Below are positions 11,144 through 23,558 of a stretch of 64,000 nt of DNA, piece by piece (positions within the stretch are counted from its first letter, which is position 1; each line of letters starts with the position of its first letter). The position numbers and the translations under genes are program-made. The notes beneath the pieces were generated by a model. The model ran no database searches. It saw nothing but the letters and a program-made list of their open reading frames with translations, and had not been told where the DNA came from. Origin of the DNA: Prochilodus magdalenae (Eukaryota; Chordata; Actinopteri; Characiformes; Prochilodontidae); contig JAMWET010000019.1 in assembly GCA_024036415.1 (NCBI GenBank), positions 224,001 to 288,000 of the forward strand. Direction: 5' to 3'.

Positions 11144-13561
11144 TAAAGTGTCTGAGAGTGTCCAGGAGTGCAGATATACAGTAAAGTGTCTGAGAGTGTC
11201 CAGGAGTGCAGATATACAGTAAAGTGTCTGAATGTGTCCAGGAGTGCAGATATACAGTAAAGTGTCAGAGAGTGTCCAGGTGTGCAGATATACAGTAAAG
11301 TGTCGGAGAGTGTCCAGGAGTTAAGATGTCCAGTATATACAGTAAAGTGTCTGAGAGTGTCCAGGAATGCAGATATACAGTAAAGTGTCTGAGAGGGTCC
11401 AGGAGTGCAGATATACAGTAAAGTGTCTGAGAGTGTCCAGGAGTGCAGATATACAGTAAAGTGTCTGAGAGTGTCCAGGAGTTAAGATGTCCAGTATATA
11501 CAGTAAAGTGTCCAGAGTGTCCAGGAATGCAGATATACAGTAAAGTGTCTGAGAGTGTCCAGGAGTGCAGATATACAGTAAAGTGTCTGAGAGTGTCCAG
11601 GAGTGCAGATATACAGTAAAGTGTCTGAGAGTGTCCAGGAGTGCAGATATACAGTAAAGTGTCTGAGAGTGTCCAGGAGTGCAGATATACAGTAAAGTGT
11701 CTGAGAGTGTCCAGGAGTGCAGATATACAGTAAAGTGTCGAAGAGTGTCCAGGAGTTAAGATGTCCAGTATATACAGTAAAGTGTCTGAGAGTGTCCAGG
11801 AATGCAGATATACAGTAAAGTGTCTGAGAGTGTCCAGGAGTGCAGATCTACAGTAAAGTGTCTGAGAGTGTCCAGGAGTGCAGATATACAGTAAAGTGTC
11901 TGAGAGTGTCCAGGAGTGCAGATATACAGTAAAGTGTCTGAGAGTGTCCAGGAGTGCAGATATACAGTAAAGTGTCTGAGAGTGTCCAGGAGTGCAGATA
12001 TACAGTAAAATGTCTGAGAGTGTCCAGGAGTGCAGGTATACAGTAAAGTGTCTGAGAGTGTCCAGGAGTGCAGATATACAGTAAAGTGTCTGAGAGGGTC
12101 CAGGAGTGCAGATATACAGTAAAGTGTCTGAGAGTGTCCAGGAGTGCAGATATACAGTAAAGTGTCTGAAAGTGTCCAGGAGTGGAGATATACAGTAAAG
12201 TGTCTGAGAGTGTCCAGGAGTGCAGATATACAGTAAAGTGTCCAGAGTGTCCAGGAGTGCAGATATACAGTAAAGTGTCTGAGAGTGTCCAGGAGTGCAG
12301 ATATACAGTAAAGTGTCCAGAGTGTCCAGGAGTGCAGATATACAGTAAAGTGTCTGAGAGTGTCCAGGAGTGCAGATATACAGTAAAGTGTCTGAGAGGG
12401 TCCAGGAGTGCAGATATACAGTAAAGTGTCTGAGAGTGTCCAGGAGTGCAGATATACAGTAAAATGTCTGAGAGTGTCCAGGAGTGCAGATATACAGTAA
12501 AGTGTCTGAGAGTGTCCAGGAGTGCAGATATACAGTAAAGTGTCTGAGAGTGTCCAGGAGTGCAGATATACAGTAAAATGTCTGAGAGTGTCCAGGAGTG
12601 CAGATATACAGTAAAGTGTCTGAGAGTGTCCAGGAGTGCAGATATACAGTAAAGTGTCTGAGAGTGTCCAGGAGTGCAGATATACAGTAAAGTGTCCAGA
12701 GTGTCCAGGAGTGCAGATATACAGTAAAGTGTCTGAGAGGGTCCAGGAGTGCAGATATACAGTAAAGTGTCTGAGAGTGTCCAGGAGTGCAGATATACAG
12801 TAAAATGTCTGAGAGGGTCCAGGAGTGCAGATATACAGTAAAGTGTCTGAGAGTGTCCAGGAGTGCAGATATACAGTAAAGTGTCTGAGAGTGTCCAGGA
12901 GTGCAGATATACAGTAAAATGTCTGAGAGTGTCCAGGAGTGCAGATATACAGTAAAGTGTCTGAGAGTGTCCAGGAGTGCAGATATACAGTAAAGTGTCT
13001 GAGAGTGTCCAGGAGTGCAGATATACAGTAAAGTGTCCAGAGTGTCCAGGAGTGCAGATATACAGTAAAGTGTCTGAAAGTGTCCAGGAGTGGAGATATA
13101 CAGTAAAGTGTCTGAGAGTGTCCAGGAGTGCAGATATACAGTAAAGTGTCCAGAGTGTCCAGGAGTGCAGATATACAGTAAAGTGTCTGAGAGTGTCCAG
13201 GAGTGCAGATATACAGTAAAGTGTCCAGAGTGTCCAGGAGTGCAGATATACAGTAAAGTGTCTGAGAGTGTCCAGGAGTGCAGATATACAGTAAAATGTC
13301 TGAGAGTGTCCAGGAGTGCAGATATACAGTAAAGTGTCTGAGAGTGTCCAGGAGTGCAGATATACAGTATATACAGGAGTGCAGATATACAGTAAAGTGT
13401 CTGAGAGTGTCCAGGAGTGCAGATATACAGTAAAGTGTCTGAGAGTGTCCAGGAGTGCAGATATACAGTAAAGTGTCTGAGAGTGTCCAGGAGTGCAGAT
13501 ATACAGTAAAGTGTCTGAGAGTGTCCAGGAGTGCAGATATACAGGATGTACAGTAAAGTGT
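11144..13561. repeat. 38-bp minisatellite, about 63 units, with higher-order structure
   Basis: About 2.4 kb of head-to-tail 38-bp units, each with GTCCAGGAGTGCAGATATAC and CAGTAAAGTGTCTGAGAG. Variants include a 37-bp unit (TCCAGAG for TCTGAGAG), GGGTCC, AAAATG and TGGAG forms. Four units carry a TTAAGATGTCCAGTATATACAG-type insertion (near 11321, 11483 and 11757). A block of variants at about 12163-12424 recurs in the same order at 13071-13332, 908 bp away. No stop codon occurs in any minus-strand frame of the unit, which explains the long uninterrupted readings there; they are not genes. Confidence 0.97.
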
Positions 13562-13946
13562 AATAGTGCATAAATAAACCTATGATTAAACAAGAGAATT
13601 TGTATGTACAATGTAAATAAATGGAAATTAAAAGAGAAAGCTGTGATTCGCTGATCTGAAAGACTCATATTATAATTTATCCACTACAGAACTCATTCAG
13701 AACTTGATGGGAACAACGGGACACAGGCATGTCTACGATTGTGTAGCATCCCCTCTTCTTCTAAGAACAGTTTGTACATGTCTGGGAAGTGAGGAGACCA
13801 ACTGCAGAAGTTTTGGGGGTTGGGAGTAGGAATGTTGACCCATTCCTGCCTGATCTATGATTGTAGCTACTCATTTCGTTGTTTCATGATGCACTAAATG
13901 TTTTCTGTTGGTGAAACGTCTGGACAGTTGGTGAAAGGCTCTGTTG
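13562..13946. other. Intergenic, probable outer part of a Tc1-like relic
   Basis: No coding match on its own. It adjoins the transposase relic at 13947-14492 and may be its decayed 3' portion, since Tc1-type noncoding ends lie outside the gene. Confidence 0.4.
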
Positions 13947-14492
13947 CTAGGCCAGTTCAGCACCCAGACACTTTGACATTCTGTTGTAAAGACATTCTAT
14001 TATGAAAGATGCAGTATGAGGTTTAGCGCTGTCTTGCTGAAACATGCAAGGCCTTCCTTCAAAGAGACACTGTCTGGATGGGAGGATATGTTCTTCTAAA
14101 ACCTCTATGTACTGTTCAGCATTGATAGTTCCTTTCCAGATGTGTTGGCTGCCCACGCCATAGGCACCAATGCAGGCTGGTGCAGGCTTTTACACTGTGC
14201 GCTGATAACAAGCTGAACTCAGACAATGATCTCTGGAAGTATTCCCAGGCCCATCCAGTGATTTCCAGTACAGAATCAAGCCTGTTTTTATGCAGTGCCA
14301 CCTGAGGGCCTGAAGATCAGAAGCACCCAGTATTGACTGTCGGCCTTGTTCTCTGAATCATTTGATGATGTTATGTGCTGAAGACGGTGGGATATCCAAA
14401 GTCTTTGCAGTTTTACATTGTACAACGTTTTTCTGAAATTGTTCGAAATATTTTAGAAGCTGTTTTTCACAGATTGGTGAACCTCTGCCCAT
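13947..14492 (-). pseudogene. Tc1-like transposase relic
   Basis: Read on the minus strand it starts MGRGSPICEKQL near 14492. It continues with DIPPSSAHNIIK (HTH) and KGTINAEQYIEVLEEHILPS, then CLFEGRPCMFQQDSAKPHTA near the left end. The last corresponds to the second catalytic region FQQDNAKPH of Tc1-like transposases. Stops and frameshifts are frequent and the terminal DDE Glu region is not visible. It is a different Tc1 subfamily from the copy at 1104-2609. Confidence 0.85.
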
Positions 14493-15600
14493 CTTTCCTT
14501 CCAAGAGACTCTTCCTCTTTAAAATGATCTTTTTTATACCCAGTCATGTGATTTATCATTTTCATGAAATGGTAAAAATGCCAACATCTGGTATGTGTTT
14601 TTTGTTCTGTTGTAAATGGGTCTAACATTTGGGTTAACCTTTGTGATGCCTTTGGTTCATAGTCTGCTCACAGTATAAGCTACACACTCATTCATATATT
14701 ACTTTATTTTATTTATTTTATTATTTAACACCAACTGGTCAAATTACTTACAGTTTGTAGAGGGAATTATTATTAATATTGTTATTATTATTACTATTAT
14801 CATTATTATTATTATTATTATTGTGTATTGGTAAATTTGTCAGTAAACTTTCAGATAAGACCACTACTTCTTAACAGGGGCTTATGCAACAGTAAAAGTG
14901 GCCACTACATGGTTACTAAATTAATCTGATGTCCATTTAAAGATTTATGTTTTTTGTTAATGACTAAGAGACAGGGTTAACTATAAACTGGAACTAGCTA
15001 CCGGTTTAAGGGCTTCACGAATAAGGGGTTCCTCTAAACATGGCAACCATGAGTATTATAGTGCTGCCCTCTAGCGCTCTGAGTGCCATAAACAGCCTGT
15101 GTTCCTGAAGTAAGAAATACTCCTGGAAAAGGGAAAGTTTTCGCGATTATTAATATTCATGACTTCTCATCTCAGTGCTGTTTATGTTTCGATACGTCAC
15201 ATTATGTGTCCTGGGTATTTTACCCCAAGTATGTTACTGTTGGGAAATATGGCAGTATTTGATTTCATTTATTTTACTAACAAATCTAAAGAAGACTAAC
15301 CAACTGCATGATCCGTTACTAATAAAGCATAATAAGCCCTATTTGGATTAAGTATGCAATTACAGTATGCAAACTATGGCATAGAAATCAGTGTTGTGAC
15401 AAGGTATCAGCTGTTCCCTGTTACCTCTTAGCAAACTCAGGATAATTAAAGACTACGATACAAACTGTCTATCATTCAAATGTCTTTAGGTGTAATGATG
15501 TTACATGTTTTACATATTGCCCACCAGGTAAATGGACTGAATGTTACGCTAGGTGGCATTAAGTAACACCAACTCTTGTTGTATGTTTCTGAACTGACTG
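14493..15600. other. AT-rich intergenic DNA
   Basis: No gene recognised. Contains an ATT-type microsatellite at 14766-14822. Confidence 0.6.
14766..14822. repeat. (ATT)n microsatellite, interrupted
   Basis: ATT/TTA trinucleotides with a few substitutions over about 57 bp. Confidence 0.93.
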
Positions 15601-16520
15601 AATGCTGATTCTTATTGTGTGTTACTATAAGTATACTGAATGTTACATTATGTTACTATAGAGTTAGTATACTAAGTATGTTATTGTTATTATTGTTGTT
15701 ATTATAATATAGCAAGTAGTTACCGCAATCTACTATAAGTTTGCTGAATGTTAGTATACTGAGTTTGTATCCTAGTGTGGTATTGCCAAATGTTTTAGTA
15801 TGTTGTGGTGTTTATTGTTGTATATATGTATTGTTACTGTACGTTATTGTAGCACTGTTAGTATACTGAGTATGTTACTGTTAGTATACCCAGTATCTTA
15901 AATGGTAGTATACCAAGTATGATACTGTAAGTATACCAAATATGTTACTGAGTATGTCACAGGAAGTATACAATGAAACTGTATAATACTGTTAGTATAC
16001 TGAGTATGTATACAGTAGGTATTGTTAGTTTTAGTACTGTTGGTGTTTATGTTGCTGTATGTATTGTTTATGTATGTTAATGTTTGTTAGTGTCAGTTAT
16101 TACATGTTATTGTATGTTGGTATTAGTATAGCTAGCATGTAACAATGAACAACCCGTTACAGTAAGTATACTGAGTATTGTTACTGTAAGTGTTACTGTA
16201 TGTAGCTATGAATAACCTGTGTTACAGTATGTATATCGAGTATGTAACTGTGAGTATGTTACAATATGTATACTAAGTAATGTTACTATAAGTGTGTAAC
16301 TGAATAACCTGTTACAGTAAGTATACTGAGTATTGTTACTGTAAGTGTTACTGTATGTAACTATGAATAACCTGTGTTACAGTAAGTATACTGAGTATGT
16401 AACTGTGGGTATGTTACAATACGTATACTGAGTAATGTTACTATAAGTATGTAACTGAATAACCTGTTACAGTATGTATACCGAGTAACGTTACTGTACG
16501 TGTGTTACTGTGAGTACAGT
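15601..16520. repeat. GTATAC-rich satellite ending in a 155-bp tandem repeat
   Basis: Degenerate units built on GTTACTGTAAGTATACTGAG run through the whole stretch. From about 16150 the register is clear: GTTACAGTAAGTATACTGAG recurs at 16156 and 16311, with a diverged copy at 16466, an exact 155-bp period for about 2.3 units. The short submotif repeats several times inside each 155-bp unit, so a small repeat was amplified into a larger one. It ends within about 100-150 bp of susd6 exon 1. Confidence 0.85.
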
Positions 16521-16559
16521 CTTACTGATGACCTCCCTAGCGGTCAGTGCTGTGCTGCC

Positions 16560-16893
16560 CTTGGTTGCTCTCTTCCTCCGTTTGTCGTTCAGCTGATCAG
16601 GGAAAACAAAAACACGCTGTCTGCCCTGCGCAGTGCGTGACTCCGCCCTGTTCCTATGGAGACGGAGTGAGAGCGAGGCAGCTGGTGATCAGAGCCGAGA
16701 GCGGAGCTCTATGTGCGGGAGCTGCTCAGCGCCGACACTCCTGGGCAGGCAGCTGGTATCGGATCATTAACCGGAGACGAAACCCAGCGATTCGTTTCTA
16801 TCAAAACCGAAACCGCACACAGACCCCGAACCTTTAGTCGTTCGAATTAGCTCCATGCTCCGAAAGTGAGACCTGAGAGGACGGCTTTCACTG
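16560..16893 (+). other. susd6: susd6 promoter and noncoding exon 1 (predicted)
   Basis: A sharp change from AT-rich repeat to GC/CpG-rich sequence (for example GCGCAGTGCGTGACTCCGCC near 16628), ending in a consensus donor ACTG|GTAAGA at 16893/16894. The protein-coding part starts nearly 9 kb downstream, so this is the best candidate for the 5' UTR exon. The transcription start is not determined. The short readings inside it are not conserved proteins I recognise. Confidence 0.6.
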
Positions 16894-17346
16894 GTAAGAC
16901 TATCAGTCCTTTATTCCTGTGCGTTGGCTGGCCAGCTAACTCGGCGCTAGGCTAACAATTGTTGGATATACAGTATTTTGCAGAGTTAGCTAGCCAGTAA
17001 GCTAACGCGTTAGCTAGCGCTATGGGCTCACAATAAACAAAGACACTTAACAACAAAATTAACACCTACATGAACGTGCACTCATATACTACGGTGGGGA
17101 AAAAACGGACTCACTTTGTTTTGTTGGCGAATAAGTTTGGTCAGATGTTTAGCTAGCTGCCCGACGAGCGCTGCTGTAGCGAATATAAACAGTAGCCAGG
17201 CTCGCTTGTGTTGGAGTGGGTTGCTCACGTTGGGTGTCGTTATTAGGACAGGTTTGCGTTGAGTGTAGCACAGTAACATCGCCACCGAGCAGCTGAAGTT
17301 AGAATTAAGTTTGTTCTGCCACGAGGTTAAAGTTGGGTTTTTATTT

Positions 17347-17477
17347 GCCGGCTTCCCGTTGGAATTTTCCCGTTCCACCTTAAATGGTACAGCAGTTACA
17401 TTCTGGCGACCGAGTTAATAGAATGTAACTACTGCACCATTTAAGGTGGAACGGGAAAATTCCAAAGAGAAGCCGGC
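17347..17477. mobile_element. Hairpin MITE with 58-bp arms
   Basis: The left arm 17347-17404 and right arm 17420-17477 are inverted copies, identical at about 54 of 58 positions by eye, around a 15-base loop. Arms begin GCCGGCTTC and contain GTTCCACCTTAAATGGT. Single-arm relatives with CAC(C/T)ATTTAAGGTGGAA occur near 26960 and 53700, so it is a dispersed family. No clear target duplication was seen. Confidence 0.9.
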
Positions 17478-18070
17478 GAAAAGGATCCTGACATAAGCTG
17501 CGTTGGTCAGCCGGCCTTAACACAGCTATGTCTGTTTCTCTTCTATGAGGATAAATAACCCTATATCTCTCCATCTCTGCTGCTGTTCGTATGCAACTTC
17601 AGCTTCGACTAAGCTAAGTCGCTCGTGCAGTCTGTTTTGAGGAAGTAGGGGGATTTAAAAGTGGCTGATCTCTCCTGTGTTGTCTTGTGTTGATCCTGAA
17701 CTGTTTGTACAGATCTCCGCTGTGTGTTGGTGGGAGATAGCTAGCCCAGGGAGTGTGTGTTGGGGGGTCGTGATGTATGCGCACTCTCATGGTGAGTAAG
17801 TGGCTTTAGCAGAGTACAGTGAGCCCCTCTTTGTCTCAGTCGCTCGGATAGCGTTTGCACGTGTCGGCGCACGTGTGTCTAAAATTCGGAACAGGCTTAG
17901 TACACACGGGGCTTCAGTAGGCAGCTCATTAGTGTGGATTGGGTTTAAAACCCCGAGGGATATCCTGGTTTTGTGCATGCTGCTCTGGGTTGAGTTTGTG
18001 ACTCGGCTTGAGGGAGTTTCTGGCTTGGTGGTGGAAGAAGAAAGGAGGATTTCTCAGTGGGTAGTAAGAC

Positions 18071-18380
18071 TTAAAGGGCCCATATCGTGCAAAACTCCAC
18101 TTTTTCTTTGTGTTGATGGGGTTTAATGAGAATCTAAGCGTTGTTAAATTTTATCATAGCATTGCCTAACCTAGCATTCTTAACCCAATCCATATATAGA
18201 AACTAAGCTGCCAGAAAACCTACTGTTTGCATGAAGCAGCCTGTTAAGCCTATAGCCGTTTGGCTCCGCCCCCTTAAAGTGAAGTTATATGGGGTGTTTC
18301 AGCCTGGCCTGCTTTTGAATGAGGCTCCACATAGAGATCGTCAAAATGCACCTCTTTTACAGGTCAGCTTTAATCCCAGT
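18071..18380. repeat. Probable dispersed repeat starting TTAAAGGGCCCATAT
   Basis: Begins TTAAAGGGCCCATATCGTGC and contains GGCTCCGCCCCCTTAAAGTG near 18261. This composition is common in fish non-autonomous DNA elements, by recollection. The boundaries are uncertain and no second copy lies in this window. Confidence 0.4.
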
Positions 18381-18574
18381 ATAACAGTTTAGTGAGCTGC
18401 TGTGTTAATGGTAGCAGTCAATATAAAAAAATATTGGGGACTGGGGAGGTAACCTAGGCTGTTAACTGCCTGTGAGACCATTCATAAGCAACCAATTATA
18501 TTTTGTAACCTACATCTGTTAACAGTCGTGAGGCTGGATTCATAAGCAACCAATTATATTTTGTGACATCGCAG

Positions 18575-18790
18575 AGGGTTGCTGGTTTGGTTACCTGAAC
18601 CAGCAGGGCACAACTGAAGTGCCCTTGAGCAAGGCACCTAACCACCAACTGTTCCCTGGGCACTATGAAAGGGGCTGCCCACCACTCCCGTGGTATATAG
18701 TCACTGCCCCCTTTTGTGTGTGTTCACTAGTGTGTGGGTGGTTCACTGCCTAGATGGGTTAAATGTGGAGGTCAATTGGCAAAATGGTTC
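18575..18790 (+). repeat. SINE-like element
   Basis: Contains CCCTTGAGCAAGGCACCTAA at 18622 and a tail with TAGATGGGTTAAATG near 18752. This order matches a widespread fish short interspersed repeat that I remember. A tRNA-like head (GCAGAGGGTTGCTGGTTTGG) precedes it. Just upstream, CATAAGCAACCAATTATATT is present twice, 58 bp apart (18483 and 18541). Confidence 0.55.
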
Positions 18791-19219
18791 CAGTTTAATC
18801 TTAACAAATTGTACTAAATTCTAATCGCAGCCACAACTAACTGGCAGTCTGGTATGTTAAGTGTTCACGTCTCAAGCTGGGGGGAAAAAAGGTTGTTCTG
18901 TCCAAAATAACATGCCTGGACTACAGTTCACTGAACATAATAGCAATTTAAATTGCAGTTTTAGAGTCCTAGCTGGCCATGTTAAAAATGAATTAAGACT
19001 GCTTGTGGTTTGTAACACCACACAAAAATGTCATTAGTGGACCGCATGTAGAAAAAGGTTTGGGTCTTTTAAGATATGATTGCACTTGAAGACAAGTTTC
19101 TCAGCTTGTTGGGCTCATCAGATTGCAGTCACCACAGTAGTTTGGGATTAAACCCAGCAGAGAATCTTGCTTAGCATATAGCTTGTTGCTGTTGGTAGCT
19201 TAGATCTAGTACTCAGTGT

Positions 19220-19560
19220 GTCCATAACTATCCAGACTGGTGCAGTCACTGTTTAGAAAAGCATTGCCAATAGAATGGGACACTCTGAGGCAGCTGTACA
19301 TGAGCTTATGGCCACCATGACCAATGGCAAGTGACAGCTAGAAGGGTGTAAAGAGGCTCTTTATTCTCTGGAGTAAAGGAGCTCCATTCAGTATGTTTGG
19401 AACGAGTTGGAGTGATCAAGAACTGATCATCCGACATCAGTACCTGACCTCACTAAGGCTCTTGTAGCCTTAGAGTCCTGTAAAATCCTGAAGAGTATAG
19501 ATTGTTACTCCAGAAGTTGGCCCTGTTGGGCAAAATATTGTTCTACAGATTTTAGGACAC
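19220..19560. repeat. Probable dispersed DNA-transposon debris
   Basis: Phrases such as AAGGAGCTCCATTCAGTATG and GACATCAGTACCTGACCTCA recall a repeat common in fish genomes. No coding sense or terminal repeats visible. Confidence 0.4.
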
Positions 19561-22500
19561 ATAGTAAAACTTACAGCTGGAGCTCAGCCTAGTACAGTGT
19601 GGCTCACCAGCTTTAGTTTGTGTTTGGCATGGTTTAGCACACTGTTGCCTTCTGTAGGAGATCAGCCTACAGCTACACTGTGTATCTCTAAATGTTTTGA
19701 TTAGGGGACATGGTGACAGTTGTATAATCTTACGGATTCTTCAAGTTGTATATGTTACTCATGAGGCTTTGGTCCTAAACAAACCTTAAAGATTATTTAC
19801 TAATATGTTGGACTTTAGAAATTGAGTCAGCAAAGCCACATTACAGTCCTGTGTTGGAGTTTTTGCTTATTTGCATGGATTAGTTTCAGCAGTTGTTTCA
19901 AAATGTAATCAGCTTGCGTTCAGCATTTGTAGAAACCGTAATTAAACCAGTATGCTACCTGTATAAAATGAGAATGAGCAGTAATTGAACAGTACAGCAT
20001 TGTTTTCTCAAATAGGCCAAGGTCTTGTGCTCTCTGAATGGTGTTCTGTCTGCCCAAGTTTACCCAATGATCCAAATCAAATTTGAGGAAGGTGATAAAG
20101 CTCAACAGGCTTATTCGAGCCTGACCAAATACGTTAGTTTGCATATTAACAGTTTTATTGAATTCTGTGAAAATAATTACACTAATATTGCAACTGTAAT
20201 TAACGATATTTATTTGGTCTTGGCATCAGACCTATTTGAACTATTGATCTCCTGACAATATGGGTAAACCTTACCATATAATCACATTGGCAGGCACTGA
20301 CCTGTAGCTGAAGTTGAATGAAAAGCAACAAGGGATACAGTAACAAGCTTCAAATAGCTCCAGCTTATTCTCATCTTAATGCCAAATAAGTATGATGTGG
20401 TAAAACAACAAATTAAACGAATGAGTCCAACAAATTGATCTTCAACATCTACTTCCTGAACCTCATTCCTACAGGAATTTGGTTCCTAATACACGGACGA
20501 GGAGTGTATATAATTGTCTCAGGTGTTTAAAATCAAGAAGTATTTAACAGTGTTTTGCTACTGACTGAACTTGTCTGTTTGAATACGTGACAGTGTAAAC
20601 ATATAAAATATACCCAACTTAACCTGTAGAATGAGTGACTTCATAACAATAATGAAGGAAGCTGTATGCAAAAAATAAATAAGTAAAAACTAAGTAAAAT
20701 CTAAAATCTAATTTTGTTGAGTTGTTAAGCCCTTTGTAGTCATTAGCCAAAAATAATGCTAATGGTAGCGAATATAACTTTTACTATGTAAAACTAAAAA
20801 TTATAAACTGTACATGAAGTATTTTAGTCATAGTATATTAGTCATGTGCATCATGAGCACATCTCAGAGATTTCAGAATGCCAGATGGCAAGATGCTGGA
20901 AACAACATCCAAGAGCGAATGTATTCTTGTGCTGATGTATTTAGATGTATCCTCTCCAGTCCTGTCAAAACCTGATTTGTTTGCTAGTACTGTCCTGTCC
21001 TTTCCTGTCCTCTGATGAAAGACTATTTCATTACATTAAGCCTGGAACTCTTTTCACAGTAGTTGTCTGTTACTGTATATTGCCAGGTCTGAAGCTTCAA
21101 GTAGTACTGAGAAGTAACCAATAGTTTAACATGCTATAATGTGATAGTCACAAGACCAGTCTAAACAAGCCCCAAAAAGCAGCCATGATATGCTTTGACT
21201 CACTTCTGTCTATCGAAAATACCTGCTCACTGGGTCTAGTTTCCATATCAGTGATCGTGTTTAATCAGTCACCTATCATGTTTTATGTGTCTTCAGATTA
21301 CATCTTTGCAGCTTCGCAATGTTAAAACCACTACTCTGCCTTAACCACATTTGGTTGTAACTGTATGTAGGAAATACGTAGCAAGGTAGAAGTGATTCTG
21401 TGTGAGGCATTTTTGAAAGGTAGACGCATGTCTTGATTTCTGTCTTTCATGAACCATTTGGCTAATCTGCTGCTCACGTTTTATTGTTTGTGCATTGCAC
21501 ATTTTCTGACCTTTTTTCTGTGTTCACTTGAATTGTAAAATAATTATTTATACATGAAATAAATGAATTAATAAATTGTGGAAATGTACAATATAAATGC
21601 TATGTGTCTGTGTCTGATGCTATTCGGGACTAGGCCTAGGAGCAGAATGTATGTACAGTATGTAGTATACATTTAAAAAGGTAACCTCTTATGATTTTGA
21701 GGGACACAGTCTGCGAATTTATAAGTCCAAAGTACATACCAGAAGGAATTCTTATGGCCTGCTTACTGGCAAGCTTGGCACACCCTCACATAACACTCGG
21801 TGAGCTGAAACAGTAAAAATGACCACTGCCCAAGTCTGACTTGTAAAAATGAGAACCTAGCAGCTTTTCCTACCTGACTTTCAAGAACAGATTCTGACTC
21901 AAACTGATGCGGCTGGACCAACCGCATTGTAAGAATGGCGGGGTGGGGTAGCACGCATAGCAGAAAACCCAACTGGAGGTGGGGCTTAAAGACATGGGGG
22001 CTCTAACAGAGTTGTGAAGAGTTGTCAGAGAATGAATGCTAATATTGTATTTAAAAAAAAAAATTGAAGAACATCTATTGTAGCAGATCCAAATCATGCC
22101 CTACATTATTTCCTGTTTTCGTAACGAGGGTTTAGGGGTGTTTCAGTAACGATGCTCATACTGCGACCCTAATTAGAATATCAGTTAAATTGCAAACTGA
22201 CATTGGGTGTGGCTTAAACCAGAAATCACCATATGGTGCTGCAGAATGTAATTGATACTCAGACCTACTCATAAGTGTTAGGAAGCGAATGAGGAAATGT
22301 ACCCAATAATGTAGAGCGCACTCAACATTCAGGGTTCAAGCCTAAAAAGCTCTGGTGATTAATTTATAGAAGATAATCCCATTTATATCTCGGCAGAAAA
22401 GAAGTGTTTTGCGGTATGATTAGTTTTCCATCAAAATAACAGAAATGAATGACTAATGATCTCCCAGCTGTGTTGCCTTCTGTTTGTGGGCTGTTACCTC

Positions 22501-22705
22501 TCCCTGAACAAAAACTTCTGCCATTTAGGCTGTTTATGACTCATTTACTTTAATGACTGTCTTTATCGCTGTCTTTCTGGAGAGTTGTCAAATATCACCA
22601 AGATGGATTTTGTACATGGTTTTAGCCGCCAGCTTCTTTTAATGATTGTACTGGATGCACACACAGTTCAGGCAGTGGGACCGGCATAGACTGCAGTACA
22701 TGTGC

Positions 22706-22710
<5 letters not shown>

Positions 22711-22762
<52 letters not shown>
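22711..22762. repeat. (TG)26 microsatellite
   Basis: Uninterrupted TG followed by a short AG-rich tail, in susd6 intron 1. Confidence 0.97.
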
Positions 22763-22777
<15 letters not shown>

Positions 22778-23519
22778 AAAAGAGGAAGTGTGGCAGCAAC
22801 CAAACTCTGTGCCAATCCAACTTGCGTCACACACCTTGTTCTCTGCGGGTTCCCTGCAGCGGAGTGGACAGCGTGGTGGGAACACCAGACTGGCATCGTT
22901 GTAGGAGGTGCTCTCTTACACTGGCCTGAGCTTCAGCAGCCTCGGCCACACACGCGCTCCACCCTCGCCTGACGCTTTGCAGCAGAAGGAATGCTGACAA
23001 TTGGCAATCCTTTAATTACTTGCACAGCACCTGCCTCTCATTTGCGTGATGGTACAAAGAGTACAAGTACAGAGGAAGCATGCACTCAGCAGCTAGATAC
23101 AAATCTAAATATCATTTTTTATGATGTTTTAATAGAATTGGCTATTGATATTTGTTAAGCAGTGCATATATGAAATTTTGTTTATCTGTTTATAATACCT
23201 GTTTATATGTTTGTTTAAATCTGTTTATATTAACAGAAATAAGTACAAGAAACCTATTTTCATTATGAAAATGTTAACTGTTTTTTAAATTTGCAACACA
23301 GTTATCTTTTCTCTTTATTATGAAAGGAAGGTTCAAGGCAAATGGCCTATCCATGCTCCTCCCACAAACTGCTAGGTTAGATAAGTTTCAGTAAGTCATA
23401 ATTTTATGCAATTTCAATGCTGACAAAAATCCTATTTATCCTTTAGATAAAATGATGCAACACTAAATTTAATGTATGTTATTAATTTATTAAATTGACT
23501 TTTAATTATGTAAAGGTTG

Positions 23520-23520
<1 letters not shown>

Positions 23521-23555
<35 letters not shown>
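23521..23555. repeat. (TTA)n microsatellite
   Basis: About 11-12 perfect TTA units. Confidence 0.96.

Positions 23556-23558
<3 letters not shown>

Noticed and set aside
11144..13561. CRISPR-like array
   Set aside because: Units are contiguous with no unique spacers; eukaryotic minisatellite.
11265..13668. Very long minus-strand open readings (about 600-770 codons)
   Set aside because: They are translations of the 38-bp array, whose unit has no stop in any minus-strand frame; repeated peptides simply follow the repeat, and no flanking gene signals exist.
16547..16837. 96-codon plus-strand reading over susd6 exon 1
   Set aside because: Lies in the predicted 5' UTR/promoter island; no conserved motif, and it runs out of frame with nothing downstream.
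22622..22972. His/Thr- or Cys/Val-repeat readings
   Set aside because: Frames of the TG microsatellite.
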